From Chthonomonadaceae bacterium (GTDB lineage Bacteria; Armatimonadota; Chthonomonadetes; Chthonomonadales; Chthonomonadaceae): a DNA stretch of 64,000 nucleotides. Below the pieces are notes generated by a model. That model saw only the letters and a program-made list of their open reading frames with translations. It searched no databases and was not told the DNA's origin. The position numbers and the translations under genes were made by a program. The stretch spans positions 1 through 64,000 of the forward strand of contig JANWZQ010000134.1 of the NCBI GenBank assembly GCA_025054835.1, in the 5' to 3' direction. Below are positions 50,280-59,909 of this stretch, in pieces. Positions within the stretch are counted from its first letter, which is position 1, and each line of letters begins with the position of its first letter.

Positions 50280-51191
50280 GTGTCGTTGAACGTGCAACTC
50301 ATCCCGATCGCACACATTGTGGAAGATCCCGAGCAACCCCGCAAGCAACTGGACGAGGAGAGCCTGCGCGGGCTGGCGGACAGCATCCGGCAACATGGCC
50401 TGCTCAACCCGATTACTGTTACCCCGCTTCCAGATGCGCGTCGGTACCGCATCGTTACCGGCGAGAGGCGATGGCGCGCTGCACAGATGGCACGCCTGGA
50501 GACCATTCCCTGTATCGTACGCGAGGTAGACGCTGATGCGCGTCTGACCGAGCAGCTGATCGAGAATTTACAGCGGGAGGACCTGCAGCCTCTGGAGAAA
50601 GCCCGGGCCATCCAGCATGTCAGGCAATCATTGAACCTGACCAATCGTGAGGTAGCCCGCCGGCTCGGGCTTTCCGAACGGACCATCAGCGAATGGCTGG
50701 GTCTGCTGGACCTGCCAGAGGAGATCGGCGTGGCTGTCGTCTCCAGCCCGAACCGCCCCGCCAACGGACAGATCACCGGGAAGCATGCCCGCCATTTGCG
50801 ACAGTTGAACGAGAACCCGGAGTTGCAGTCCGCAGTCGTCGAGCGGATCCGTGAGGAGCATCTCACGTCCGAGGCGACCGCCAATCTGGTACGTGCGCTC
50901 AAGCAACGTCCAGATCGGGCACAGGAGATCCTGGACACGCCAGCAGAACATCTGCTGCGCTTCTTCCGGGACATGCCTGGAACAGGATCCGAGGAGGCAC
51001 GGGTGGAGGGGGCTTCCATGCCTTTCTGCCCCGTCGCACAACGCGTTCTGGAATTTCGCCCGGTGCTCGAAGAAGTGAACGTGGAGTCGCTGTCACATCC
51101 CGAGTTGCGTCAGCTGGAGGATGCTCTGACCGCGCTACAGATGACGGTTCGCGAGTTACTGACGCGCTGCAAATCGCGTCTGGAGGCGTGA
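50280..51191 (+). CDS. ParB/Spo0J family DNA-binding protein (orphan)
   Basis: This 303-residue ParB has the CTP-binding/nuclease-like N-terminus (IVEDPEQPRKQLDEESLRGL, SIRQHGLLNPITV, GERRWRAAQMA) and the ENLQRE motif. A helix-turn-helix (NREVARRLGLSERTISEWLG) binds parS-like sites, and a C-terminal dimerisation tail follows. No parA is adjacent, unlike typical chromosomal parAB, so it may be a Noc-like or plasmid-derived regulator. Start: GTG 50280 has GGAGG four bases before; ATG 50256 (eight more residues) is the alternative. It is followed by a DUF1444-like gene after 28 bases. Confidence 0.88.
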   Translation: MSLNVQLIPIAHIVEDPEQPRKQLDEESLRGLADSIRQHGLLNPITVTPLPDARRYRIVTGERRWRAAQMARLETIPCIVREVDADARLTEQLIENLQREDLQPLEKARAIQHVRQSLNLTNREVARRLGLSERTISEWLGLLDLPEEIGVAVVSSPNRPANGQITGKHARHLRQLNENPELQSAVVERIREEHLTSEATANLVRALKQRPDRAQEILDTPAEHLLRFFRDMPGTGSEEARVEGASMPFCPVAQRVLEFRPVLEEVNVESLSHPELRQLEDALTALQMTVRELLTRCKSRLEA

Positions 51192-51219
51192 TCGAGAGCA
51201 CACGGAAGAGGTGTCCATC

Positions 51220-52278
51220 GTGAACCTGTTTGGTCTCTTTGGCCGGAGCAAACCCGTTTCTTTTGAACAGTTTCGTGACATGGTGCGTCAGGCTGTACGG
51301 CGCAGCGCCCCTCATGTCACGGTGGAGGCCCATCCCAATGGTTTCACCCTCCGGTGGGAAGGCCGGATGCCGGTCACCTGCAATCTGCGCAACCTCTACG
51401 CGTCTTACGTGAAATCGCCTGATCAGAAAGACGCGCTCATTCAGAACTGGCTGGACTCGCTGATCACGGAGGTACCCGAACATACGTGGGTGGATGCACG
51501 CCCTACGTTGCGCCCGATGCTGCGCAACCTGCGTTACGTCGAGCAGGCGCGTGCCTCGCTGGCACGCATGAACCCGCCGGATGAGCTTCCTGCCCAGCAC
51601 TTCGCAGGTGATCTGTACGTGACCGCGGTCCGTGAGGTAGGGCGTACGCTCACCGGTGTCACCCGGCTGCAGCTAGAGACCTGGGAAGTGGACTTTGATA
51701 CGGCGTTGCACGAGGCGCTCAATAACATGGGCATGATGAGTTTTCCACAATCGGGCAATGCGCTCCTGTCCGGGACAACAGCACGGCGCAAGGAGGCTGC
51801 TGCTGGTGAGGAAGTAGGGCTGGTGTTTCAGGGAGATCATCTTACCGCTACATGGTTTCTGCTGGAGCGCTTCCGGGATCACCTGGCGCTGCGCTTGCAG
51901 AGCGACTACATTGTGTCGGTGCCAAATCGGAACCGGCTTATTGCGGTACGCGCCGACGAGCCGGGGTTGATCGCCTCGGTGATGCAGGGTAACCGCAACT
52001 ACGAGCGGCAACCGTACCCGCTCACTGCGCAGTGCTTCTACGTGGACGTCAGTGCGACTGGCGGACGGGTATCGGTGTATCAACCGGGGATGCACCCGTC
52101 GCCGTCCGATCCAATCAGCATGCCGGATCGGCGTGGGCAGGCCCCTGTAGCACCCGAGGCACCGGCGCCCGTTGCGTCGCGCCCGGGACCAATTGACTTC
52201 TCGAAGTGGGGGTTAACCGAAAGCACCGAGGACGTAGTATCCGAAATCACGCCGTGGAACCGGGGAGGATCGCTGTGA
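51220..52278 (+). CDS. DUF1444-like protein
   Basis: This 352-residue protein resembles the DUF1444/YtpQ family: FRDMVRQAVRR, RNLYASYVKSPDQKDALIQ, then AGDLYVTAVREVGRTLTGV and FDTALHEALNNM. Function of the family is not known. The C-terminal 50 residues are Pro/Ala-rich. GTG 51220 is chosen because AGAGGTG lies six bases before; a GTG at 51211 overlaps that SD. Its stop overlaps trpD (GTGA), so it is the first gene of a trpDCF transcript. Confidence 0.75.
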   Translation: MNLFGLFGRSKPVSFEQFRDMVRQAVRRSAPHVTVEAHPNGFTLRWEGRMPVTCNLRNLYASYVKSPDQKDALIQNWLDSLITEVPEHTWVDARPTLRPMLRNLRYVEQARASLARMNPPDELPAQHFAGDLYVTAVREVGRTLTGVTRLQLETWEVDFDTALHEALNNMGMMSFPQSGNALLSGTTARRKEAAAGEEVGLVFQGDHLTATWFLLERFRDHLALRLQSDYIVSVPNRNRLIAVRADEPGLIASVMQGNRNYERQPYPLTAQCFYVDVSATGGRVSVYQPGMHPSPSDPISMPDRRGQAPVAPEAPAPVASRPGPIDFSKWGLTESTEDVVSEITPWNRGGSL

Positions 52279-53324
52279 GCATGGGGCCGCAGGAGGCGAT
52301 CCGGAGAGTAACCGCCGGGGGCTCGTTAACGCGCGAGGAGGCCGAACAGGTTGCCAGCGCGCTCATGCAAGGTCAGGCAACCCCCGCTCAGATTGGTGCG
52401 TTGCTGGTCGCCCTGCGGATGAAAGGGGAGACCGTGGAAGAGGTAGCCGGTTTCGCCGCGGCAATGCGCCAGCATGTGGTACCGGTGCGAACGCTGCGAC
52501 AACCGTTGATCGATACCTGTGGCACCGGAGGCAGTACGTTCCGGGTGTTCAATGTGTCGACAGCGGCAGCGTTTGTAACCGCGGCCGCAGGGCTGGCAGT
52601 TGCCAAGCACGGCAATCGCAGGGTCACCGGGATATGTGGGAGCGCCGATGTACTGGAGGCTCTGGGTGTGACGATTGACCTTGACCCGCCATCCTGCGCC
52701 GCGTGCATCGATGCCGTGGGCATCGGATTCCTGTTCGCGCCCAACCATCATCCGGCTCTCAAGCATGTCGGGGGGCCCAGACGCGAAATCGGAGTGCGTT
52801 CGCTATTCAATCTGCTGGGGCCGCTCACCAACCCGGCAGGGGCTTCCCGCCAGGTGATGGGAGTGTACGAGGCTTCTGCCTGTCGTCTTGCCTGCGGCGC
52901 TCTGCAACGTCTGGGTTGTGAACGAGCCATCGTGGTGCATGCTGCCATCGGGCTGGACGAGATCGCAACCATTGGGGAAACCTCTGTATGCGAGTTGCGT
53001 GGGGGGGAAATCCTGGAGTACACGTTGACGCCGGAGCGTCTGGGGCTGCAGGGTGCGGATCCACATCCAGCAGATCTGGCTCCTGCAGACACGCCTGCGG
53101 GCAACGCGATGCTGATGCGTGAAGTGTTATCGGGCAAAGCAGAGACGCAGGCACAGAAAGCGCGCCGGGATCTGGTCGCAGTCAACGCGGCTGCAGCCCT
53201 GCGTGTGGGCGATCTGGTGGAGGATTGGCCCGAGGCCGTGCAGAGGGCACAGCGAATTCTGGCTACCGGCGCCGCACGGGACGTACTGGAGCAGTTGATC
53301 GCTTTTCAGAGGGCATCATCATGA
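52275..53324 (+). CDS. trpD: Anthranilate phosphoribosyltransferase
   Basis: This 349-residue enzyme adds phosphoribose to anthranilate (second step of tryptophan synthesis). It shows the PRPP motif DTCGTGGSTFRVFNVST, AVAKHGNRRVTGICGSADVLEALG, GIGFLFAPNHHPAL and the NLLGPLTNPA stretch. GTG 52275 overlaps the DUF1444-like stop, with GGAGG six bases before. It is coupled to trpC by an ATGA overlap. Confidence 0.96.
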   Translation: MSMGPQEAIRRVTAGGSLTREEAEQVASALMQGQATPAQIGALLVALRMKGETVEEVAGFAAAMRQHVVPVRTLRQPLIDTCGTGGSTFRVFNVSTAAAFVTAAAGLAVAKHGNRRVTGICGSADVLEALGVTIDLDPPSCAACIDAVGIGFLFAPNHHPALKHVGGPRREIGVRSLFNLLGPLTNPAGASRQVMGVYEASACRLACGALQRLGCERAIVVHAAIGLDEIATIGETSVCELRGGEILEYTLTPERLGLQGADPHPADLAPADTPAGNAMLMREVLSGKAETQAQKARRDLVAVNAAAALRVGDLVEDWPEAVQRAQRILATGAARDVLEQLIAFQRASS

Positions 53325-54127
53325 GCATGCTGTCCGAAATACTGGCTGCCAAGCGCACAGAGGTCGCGCACAGGAAGGAGCACACACCCCACGCGGTGAT
53401 GCAGGAGCGTCTGATGGAGGCTCCTGCGGCCCGTGATTTCTGTGCCGCGTTGCAACGTTCCGGAACAGTTGCACTGATCGCCGAGATCAAAAAAGCCTCG
53501 CCTTCCAGAGGGGTCCTCCGGGCGGACTTCGATCCGGTAGAGATCGCGCGGATCTACGAGGCAAACGGCGCGGCGTGCCTCTCGGTGCTGACCGATGAGC
53601 CCTACTTTCAGGGGCGACTGGAGTATCTGAGCCTGGTACGCGATGCAGTATCGCTGCCCCTGCTGCGCAAGGATTTCATCATTGATCCATGGCAGATTGC
53701 TGAGAGCCGTGCCGCAGGCGCCGATGCGGTGCTGTTGATCGTAGCCGCACTGGCGCCCCGGGACCTGCATACGCTGATACGCCTCACTGCAGACTACGGG
53801 ATGGCCGCGCTTGTCGAGGTACACAACGCGGAAGAGATGGAGCAGGCACTGGCTGCAGGAGCGCAACTGATCGGGATCAACAACCGCGACCTGCACACGT
53901 TTCGGACCTCGTTGAAGGTCACGCTGGATCTGCTGCAGAAGTTCCCACCGGTATCAGGCCGGATCGTTGTGAGCGAGAGCGGGATTTTTGGAGCTGATGA
54001 CGTACGCCGTCTGGGCGAGGCGGGCGTGCAGGCGGTGCTGGTCGGAGAGGCACTGATGCGGGAAGCAGATATCGGAGCGAAAGTACGCGAACTGGCCGGC
54101 CAGAGCTCCCCGGCAGTAACAGGATAA
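53321..54127 (+). CDS. trpC: Indole-3-glycerol-phosphate synthase
   Basis: This 268-residue TIM barrel closes the indole ring of CdRP. Signatures: ALIAEIKKASPSRGVLRADFDP with catalytic Lys, ACLSVLTDEPYFQGRLEYL, LLRKDFIIDPWQIAESRAAG, LVEVHNAEEMEQAL and GINNRDLHTFRTSL, then VSESGIFGADDVRRL. The longer in-frame start at 53225 is rejected because ATG 53321 couples to trpD. It is four bases ahead of trpF. Confidence 0.97.
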   Translation: MSMLSEILAAKRTEVAHRKEHTPHAVMQERLMEAPAARDFCAALQRSGTVALIAEIKKASPSRGVLRADFDPVEIARIYEANGAACLSVLTDEPYFQGRLEYLSLVRDAVSLPLLRKDFIIDPWQIAESRAAGADAVLLIVAALAPRDLHTLIRLTADYGMAALVEVHNAEEMEQALAAGAQLIGINNRDLHTFRTSLKVTLDLLQKFPPVSGRIVVSESGIFGADDVRRLGEAGVQAVLVGEALMREADIGAKVRELAGQSSPAVTG

Positions 54128-54131
54128 CGCT

Positions 54132-54785
54132 ATGCGAACCCGGATCAAAGTCTGCGGCATCACCCGGGAAGAGGACGCCCGGGTTGCGATCGAGGCAGGT
54201 GCAGATGCGCTGGGCTTCGTGCTGGTGCCCGAATCTCCGCGGTACTACGCCCTGGAACGGGGATCACCGGCAAGATGGTGTCTGCCTCCGTTTGTGACCT
54301 GTGTGGCTGTTTGCCGGCGTGTGGAGGACCTGCCGGAACCATTTGCCCGGGACTTTCCGGTGTTGCAGTTTTATGACCTGCCATCGAACGGACACCTGTG
54401 TGCCGATGGGCACACTCTGGTCTACGCGGTCCGTATGCAAAATCAGGAGCGCCTGGAGGCTTCCATGGAGGTGCTCGACCGCCTTGCTGCCGTGAGGGGG
54501 CGGTGCCCGATACGGGCGCTGGTGCTGGATACGTACCATCCGGAGCGCCTGGGCGGCAGCGGGCAGGCCTTCGACTGGGACCTGGCCGTGGAAGTGCGCC
54601 GTCGGTGTGGCCTGCCGGTAATTCTTGCTGGGGGATTGAACCCGGAGAATGTGGGCGAGGCAGTGCGCCGGGTGCGTCCCTATGGCGTCGATGTGTCCAG
54701 TGGCGTGGAGGTTCTTCCGGGACAGAAGGATCCGGGGAAGATCCGGGCTTTCATTCAGGCAGTGCGCCAGGCCGATCACATATAA
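54132..54785 (+). CDS. trpF: Phosphoribosylanthranilate isomerase
   Basis: This 217-residue TIM barrel performs the Amadori rearrangement between TrpD and TrpC. It opens IKVCGITREEDARVAIEAGADALGFV with the catalytic Cys in KVCGIT, and later GGLNPENVGEAVRRVRPYGVDVSSGVE. The middle is less typical, but the length is normal. The trp set here is D-C-F; trpE, trpG, trpA and trpB must lie elsewhere. Confidence 0.95.
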   Translation: MRTRIKVCGITREEDARVAIEAGADALGFVLVPESPRYYALERGSPARWCLPPFVTCVAVCRRVEDLPEPFARDFPVLQFYDLPSNGHLCADGHTLVYAVRMQNQERLEASMEVLDRLAAVRGRCPIRALVLDTYHPERLGGSGQAFDWDLAVEVRRRCGLPVILAGGLNPENVGEAVRRVRPYGVDVSSGVEVLPGQKDPGKIRAFIQAVRQADHI

Positions 54786-54837
54786 CGGTGACATGTGCCC
54801 GGCCGGGACCCCGGTTCATGCGCAGGGAGACAGGTTT

Positions 54838-55371
54838 ATGGGACTCCGGGTGACAGGCGTTTTGCTGGCCCTGTTAACGCTCTCCGTGAGCGCACGTGCG
54901 CAGCAGGTGACGGGAGCCTGGACGGTGCGCGCCGGCTACTATCTGGGCAACCAGTTCTCGATCGGCGCGAGACAGGGACAGCTGGAAGGATTGGTGATAG
55001 GGATTGATGCGCCGCTGGTGCGGCGCATTCCGTTTGCCGGGGCGCTGTCGCTCTCCGTGGATGTGGCCCTCGGGGGAACAACACGCTCCGGTGAGGACTC
55101 CGATGGCAACATCTACCGGTTTCTTCTCACGCTACGCCGCGAGATCGGGAGTACCCCCTACTACGCTGGCTTTGGTCTGGGATACGCGTTCACGGACAGT
55201 CGCGGTAACCAGTTCCCGGATGTCCGCCGATTTGCCACGCAATATCTTCTCGGGTATCGCTTTCCGGTAGGAGTACAGGGGCGATTACAACCCGTGCTGG
55301 AGGTGAGTTTTCAGGAAGGGGGCGATAACCGATTGAACGGGTGGATGTTCCAGGCAGGGGTGCGCTTCTGA
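54838..55371 (+). CDS. Outer-membrane beta-barrel protein
   Basis: This 177-residue exported protein (signal MGLRVTGVLLALLTLSVSARA) has alternating short strands (AGYYLGNQFSIGARQGQLEG, YYAGFGLGYAFTD, YLLGYRFPVG) and ends MFQAGVRF, the C-terminal Phe preferred by the BAM machinery. It supports a diderm envelope. Pore or ligand unknown; small size and eight or so strands recall OmpA-like or PagL-type barrels. ATG 54838 has GGGAGA before it. It comes after trpF and before the HEAT-repeat protein. Confidence 0.75.
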   Translation: MGLRVTGVLLALLTLSVSARAQQVTGAWTVRAGYYLGNQFSIGARQGQLEGLVIGIDAPLVRRIPFAGALSLSVDVALGGTTRSGEDSDGNIYRFLLTLRREIGSTPYYAGFGLGYAFTDSRGNQFPDVRRFATQYLLGYRFPVGVQGRLQPVLEVSFQEGGDNRLNGWMFQAGVRF

Positions 55372-55372
55372 G

Positions 55373-56494
55373 ATGTCGGAGCCAGCACATAGCGAGAGGA
55401 ACAGAAATCTGACCGATACGTGGATTAACCGGGTCCGCCGGTTGTGCCAGCGTGTCTCCAGAAGAAGCAAGGTGCATCAAATCGCCATGAAGCACCTGCA
55501 GGGAGCACCCCTTACTGTGGAAGAAGTCCGGACCCTGGAGCTGACAGCCCGGGAGCTCTCCGGGTTTCGCATCCATGAGCAGGAGCTAGCGATAGCCTTG
55601 CTGGCGGACATTTCGCTGAGCGAGGAGCAACAGGCCTCCGTGAAGGCGTTGTTCATGGACATACTGAACGCGAAGCAGTGGAAAGATAACCTGTCGCTCT
55701 TCCTGATGCGGCTGGTACTCCTGGGATTGATCTTCGGCTGGATCACCTTTCTGCTCACCGCTGATAGCGTCCTGGCGCAGATCTTTGGAGTGTCCTTGCT
55801 GGCCTGGGGATATCTGCCGTTCTACCCATTGCACGCCGCATGGGAGGACCGGAAGCTGAACCGTCTGCGCGCAGAGGTGATGCGCGCCTGTGGCCAGCTG
55901 CGACTGCTCTCGATGCTGGATGCTGTGGCGGATGGCGTCTTCTACGCTGCGGGATTGCAACAGACGCTGGGGTGCCGGAAAGTGCGTGAGGCGGCAATAC
56001 AGGCCCTGCCGGAAATGCTTGCGGCGCTGACCCCGGAGCACTACGGCCAGCTGCCTGCCGGAACGACGCCGGCACTCTGTCGGGTGCTGTATCATCCGGA
56101 TAACAGGCTGGTGGCGCTGGCCCTGGACGCGCTGGGAAAGGTCGGTGATGGACGCGCCGTTGCACCGGTAGAACAGATGGTGCGGCGAGGACGCACACCG
56201 GAACTGCGGGCAGAGGCGGAACGGATCCTTCCAGTGCTGCAGGAGCGCAAACGTCAGGAGGAGGCACATTCCTCGCTGTTACGGCCTTCAGGCGTGCCGG
56301 CCGATACACCGGATGTGCTGCTGCGGCCGGCAGCAGCACAATCCCATGTGGATCCAGAGACACTCCTCAGAACAGTAGAGACAGCGGGAGAACACGTTCG
56401 AACAGAGGTAACCATTGGAAACGCAACAGTTAGTCGCGGGGATACTGTGTCTATTTCTGGCAACCATGACAGCAAGGGGCACTGCGCAGGATGA
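55373..56494 (+). CDS. Membrane protein with HEAT-like repeats, function unknown
   Basis: This 373-residue protein has a polar N-terminal part (about 1-100), two membrane helices (about 107-130, LSLFLMRLVLLGLIFGWI; and about 135-155) and a helical repeat region (about 165-300: RVLYHPDNRLVALALDALGKVG, DGRAVAPVEQMVRR) like HEAT/PBS lyase repeats. The last 70 residues are polar. No catalytic motif. Its ATG follows the beta-barrel stop by one base, so they are cotranscribed. The end overlaps the ChaN-like gene by 80 bases. Confidence 0.72.
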   Translation: MSEPAHSERNRNLTDTWINRVRRLCQRVSRRSKVHQIAMKHLQGAPLTVEEVRTLELTARELSGFRIHEQELAIALLADISLSEEQQASVKALFMDILNAKQWKDNLSLFLMRLVLLGLIFGWITFLLTADSVLAQIFGVSLLAWGYLPFYPLHAAWEDRKLNRLRAEVMRACGQLRLLSMLDAVADGVFYAAGLQQTLGCRKVREAAIQALPEMLAALTPEHYGQLPAGTTPALCRVLYHPDNRLVALALDALGKVGDGRAVAPVEQMVRRGRTPELRAEAERILPVLQERKRQEEAHSSLLRPSGVPADTPDVLLRPAAAQSHVDPETLLRTVETAGEHVRTEVTIGNATVSRGDTVSISGNHDSKGHCAG

Positions 56495-57350
56495 ACGTGC
56501 CGGCGACGAGGGCTACGTGATCCTGACTGCCGGGGGGATCACGACGTTCGACGCGATGGCCGAGGCATTGAGCCAGGCAGATGTGGTGTTCCTCGGCGAG
56601 CAACACGATCATGCGCTCGGGCACCGTCTGGAGCTGGAAATCCTCAGGGCGCTGCATGCGCGCAGGCCCCGGATAGCGCTGTCCATGGAGATGTTCGAGC
56701 GGGACGTACAGATTGTCCTGGACGAGTATCTGGCAGGACATATCACAGAGAGTGCCTTTCTGCAGGCGGCCCGCCCGTGGTCCAACTACCGAACAGACTA
56801 TCGCCCTCTGGTGGAGTTCTGTCGGGAGCAACGCCTGCCTGTGATTGCGGCCAATGCGCCACGCCGCTACGTCAACATAGTGAGCCGGAAGGGGCAGGAG
56901 GCTCTCATGGCACTGCCAAAAGCCTCCCGGGAATGGCTGCCGGAACTGCCGTACGCGATGGATGTACCGGCCGCATACGCACGTCAGCTGGAGCAGATCT
57001 TTCGCGGACATGGCTCCGGCGATGCAACCGGTACTGCAGGGGGAACAGGACCTTCCACAGAGTACATGAAGCAAGCGCAGGGGTTGTGGGACGAGACCAT
57101 GAAGGACTCCATCCTGCGGTTTCTGCGCCGGCACCGGGGCTGGCTTGTTCTGCAGATCAACGGTGCAATGCACAGCGACTCCGGGTTCGGAATTGTGGAT
57201 CGATTGCGCCGCGCTGCGCCGCGTTTGAAGGTCGCTGTGGTGAGCATACGACCGGATGCACAGTTCCCCGCGGTAGATGCCCGCAAGTATGCTGATATCG
57301 GGGACTTTGTGGTCGTCACGCGCGAGGGACCCCGACGGACGCCACAGTGA
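56415..57350 (+). CDS. ChaN-like (Cofac_haem_bdg) exported protein
   Basis: This 311-residue protein begins with a signal-like helix ([19 protein letters not shown]) and has the ChaN/Tiki-type domain: [56 protein letters not shown] and [19 protein letters not shown]. Some relatives bind haem, others may be metalloproteases. TTG 56415 is used, with AGAGGT five bases before; ATG 56466 would lose the signal. The start lies inside the preceding gene. Confidence 0.82.
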   Translation: METQQLVAGILCLFLATMTARGTAQDERAGDEGYVILTAGGITTFDAMAEALSQADVVFLGEQHDHALGHRLELEILRALHARRPRIALSMEMFERDVQIVLDEYLAGHITESAFLQAARPWSNYRTDYRPLVEFCREQRLPVIAANAPRRYVNIVSRKGQEALMALPKASREWLPELPYAMDVPAAYARQLEQIFRGHGSGDATGTAGGTGPSTEYMKQAQGLWDETMKDSILRFLRRHRGWLVLQINGAMHSDSGFGIVDRLRRAAPRLKVAVVSIRPDAQFPAVDARKYADIGDFVVVTREGPRRTPQ

Positions 57351-57402
57351 CAGGGCTCTCTGTACCGGGCGCAACAGGGAGGATTGATAGAGGATCTGGG
57401 TG

Positions 57403-57433
57403 GGCGCGGCACACGGGCTGCGCCTTCATTTTC
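57403..57433 (+). promoter_or_regulatory. Terminator-like hairpin in the phosphoketolase leader
   Basis: GGCGCGGC (57403-57410) pairs with GCTGCGCC (57417-57424, one G-T wobble) over a six-base loop, followed by TTCATTTTC. It lies 22 bases before the phosphoketolase start and could act as an attenuator or as a weak terminator of the ChaN transcript. Confidence 0.55.
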
Positions 57434-57454
57434 AGACAGGAAGGAACAGGGAAC

Positions 57455-59836
57455 ATGGCAGTTGTGGACTGGAGGTCGCGCGCTCCTCTGACCGCAGAGG
57501 AGCAACGACGGATGCACGCGTACTGGCGCGCAGCAAACTACCTGTCGGTCGGTCAGATCTATCTGATGGAAAACCCCCTGCTACGGGAACCGTTGAAGCT
57601 GGAGCATGTCAAGCCCCGTCTGCTGGGACACTGGGGGACCACACCGGGGCTCAACTTCATCTATGTGCACCTGAACCGGGTGATCAAGAAATACGACCTG
57701 AACATGATCTACATCACCGGCCCCGGGCATGGTGGCCCCGCGCTGGTCGCCAATACCTATCTCGAGGGAACCTACAGTGAGCTGTATCCCGATGTCTCGC
57801 AGGATGTAGAAGGGCTGGATCGTCTGTTCACACAGTTCTCCTTTCCGGGGGGTATTCCCAGCCATGTGGCGGCAGAGATCCCGGGATCCATTCACGAGGG
57901 GGGGGAGCTCGGCTATGCGCTGGCGCACGCCTACGGCGCCGTGTTCGATAACCCGGATCTGATTGCGGCCTGCGTGATTGGCGATGGAGAGGCAGAGACC
58001 GGACCGCTGGCGGCGAGCTGGCATTCCAACAAGTTCCTCAACCCGATGCATGACGGCGCAGTACTGCCGATCCTGCATCTGAACGGATACAAGATCGCCA
58101 ATCCCACAGTGCTGGCTCGCTTGAGACGTGAGGAGCTGGAGAGCCTTCTGATCGGCTACGGACATCATCCCTACTTCGTGGAGGGAGAGGATCCGGAGGT
58201 GCTACACCCCTGGATGGCGGCTACTCTGGACGTGGTCATCGAAGAGATCCATACAATCCAGCGGGAAGCGCGAGAGAACGGAAAGCGGGAGCGCCCGCAA
58301 TGGCCCATGATCGTGCTGCGCACCCCGAAAGGATGGACCGGCCCCCGGGAGGTGGATGGGAAGCCCAATGAAGGAAGCTGGCGATCGCACCAGGTGCCTC
58401 TGTCCGGTCTGGCAAAGAACCCGGAGCATCTGGCGCAACTGGAGGCGTGGCTGAAGAGCTACCACCCTGAAGAGCTGTTTGACGCGCAAGGGCGATTACG
58501 GCCCGAACTGGCGGCATTGGCTCCGCAGGGAGAGCGGCGCATGGGGGCAAATCCGCACGCCAACGGCGGGATCCTGCTGCGAGATCTGAAGCTGCCCGAT
58601 TTCCGCGACTATGCGGTGGACGTGCCCCGGCCCGGCACGACATACGCCGAGGCGACGCGCATCATGGGAGCTTACCTGAGAGACGTGATCCGGCGCAATG
58701 AGGACCAGCGAAACTTCCGGCTCTTTGGTCCGGACGAGACTGAGTCGAATCGTCTGGGAGCGGTGTTCGAAGCCACCGATCGCACATGGATGGCAGAGTA
58801 TGAACCGACCGATGAGCACCTGTCACCGGATGGTCGGGTCATGGAGGTACTGAGCGAGCATCTCTGTCAGGGATGGCTGGAGGGGTACCTGCTCACCGGG
58901 CGACACGGTTTCTTCTCCTGCTACGAGGCGTTCATTCATATTGTGGACTCGATGTTCAATCAGCACGCCAAGTGGTTGAAAGTGTCCCGTCAGATCCCAT
59001 GGCGGCGCCCCATCGCGTCGTTGAACTATCTACTTACCTCGCACGTCTGGCGGCAGGACCACAACGGGTTCTCGCATCAGGATCCCGGGTTCATTGATCA
59101 TGTGGTGAACAAGAAAGCGGAGATCATCCGGGTGTATCTGCCTCCGGACGCGAACACGCTACTGAGTGTGACCGATCACTGCCTGCGGAGTCGGAACTAC
59201 GTCAATGTGATTGTGGCGGGCAAGCAACCGGCCCTGCAGTACCTGAATATGGACGCAGCCATCACGCACTGCGAGAAAGGCATCGGGCTCTGGTCCTGGG
59301 CGAGCAACGATCAGGGCAGTGATCCGGATGTGGTGATGGCCTGTGCCGGGGATATTCCCACCATGGAGACGCTGGCAGCGGTGGACATCCTGCGGCAGAA
59401 GTTTCCGGAACTCAAAGTGCGCGTGATCAACGTGGTGGACCTGATGACACTGCAGTCCGCTACCGAACACCCGCACGGCCTGAGTGACAGGGATTTCGAT
59501 AACCTGTTCACGGTGAACAAACCGATCCTCTTTGCGTTTCACGGCTACCCGTGGTTAATCCATCGCCTGACATATCGGCGTACGAACCACGGCAACCTGC
59601 ATGTGCGTGGCTACAAGGAAGAGGGTACCACCACAACCCCCTTCGATATGGTGGTGCGCAACGATCTGGACCGGTTCCATCTGGTGATGGACGTGATCGA
59701 GCGCGTTCCCGGTCTGGGGCAGAGAGCGGCACATGTGAAGCAGGAGATGCAGGATCGGCGGATCGCGCACCGGGAGTATATCTGCAAGTACGGGGACGAC
59801 ATGCCGGAGATCCGCGACTGGCAGTGGCCCTACTAG
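57455..59836 (+). CDS. Phosphoketolase (xylulose 5-phosphate/fructose 6-phosphate)
   Basis: This 793-residue ThDP enzyme splits xylulose 5-P (and perhaps fructose 6-P) to acetyl phosphate plus glyceraldehyde 3-P (or erythrose 4-P). It begins [17 protein letters not shown] and has the ThDP site [35 protein letters not shown], and a C-terminal transketolase region [10 protein letters not shown]. Length is standard. ATG 57455 is preferred over the shadow extension to 57347. It offers a carbon-saving glycolytic bypass in an organism with many sugar hydrolases. A hairpin lies in its leader and a terminator follows its stop. Confidence 0.95.
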   Translation: MAVVDWRSRAPLTAEEQRRMHAYWRAANYLSVGQIYLMENPLLREPLKLEHVKPRLLGHWGTTPGLNFIYVHLNRVIKKYDLNMIYITGPGHGGPALVANTYLEGTYSELYPDVSQDVEGLDRLFTQFSFPGGIPSHVAAEIPGSIHEGGELGYALAHAYGAVFDNPDLIAACVIGDGEAETGPLAASWHSNKFLNPMHDGAVLPILHLNGYKIANPTVLARLRREELESLLIGYGHHPYFVEGEDPEVLHPWMAATLDVVIEEIHTIQREARENGKRERPQWPMIVLRTPKGWTGPREVDGKPNEGSWRSHQVPLSGLAKNPEHLAQLEAWLKSYHPEELFDAQGRLRPELAALAPQGERRMGANPHANGGILLRDLKLPDFRDYAVDVPRPGTTYAEATRIMGAYLRDVIRRNEDQRNFRLFGPDETESNRLGAVFEATDRTWMAEYEPTDEHLSPDGRVMEVLSEHLCQGWLEGYLLTGRHGFFSCYEAFIHIVDSMFNQHAKWLKVSRQIPWRRPIASLNYLLTSHVWRQDHNGFSHQDPGFIDHVVNKKAEIIRVYLPPDANTLLSVTDHCLRSRNYVNVIVAGKQPALQYLNMDAAITHCEKGIGLWSWASNDQGSDPDVVMACAGDIPTMETLAAVDILRQKFPELKVRVINVVDLMTLQSATEHPHGLSDRDFDNLFTVNKPILFAFHGYPWLIHRLTYRRTNHGNLHVRGYKEEGTTTTPFDMVVRNDLDRFHLVMDVIERVPGLGQRAAHVKQEMQDRRIAHREYICKYGDDMPEIRDWQWPY

Positions 59837-59854
59837 CCTGCAAACGGCAGGGCG

Positions 59855-59903
59855 CGGGTGTCCTCCTGCGGGTGTCCTCCTGTGGATCGCTGGAGGACAC
59901 CCG
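59855..59903. terminator. Bidirectional terminator with duplicated 5-prime arm
   Basis: CGGGTGTCCTCC occurs twice (59855-59866, 59869-59880) and its perfect complement once (59892-59903), so either copy can form a 12-base stem. It lies between the convergent phosphoketolase and ChbG deacetylase genes and is followed by TTGTGCTT on the plus strand. Confidence 0.75.
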
Positions 59904-59909
59904 TTGTGC

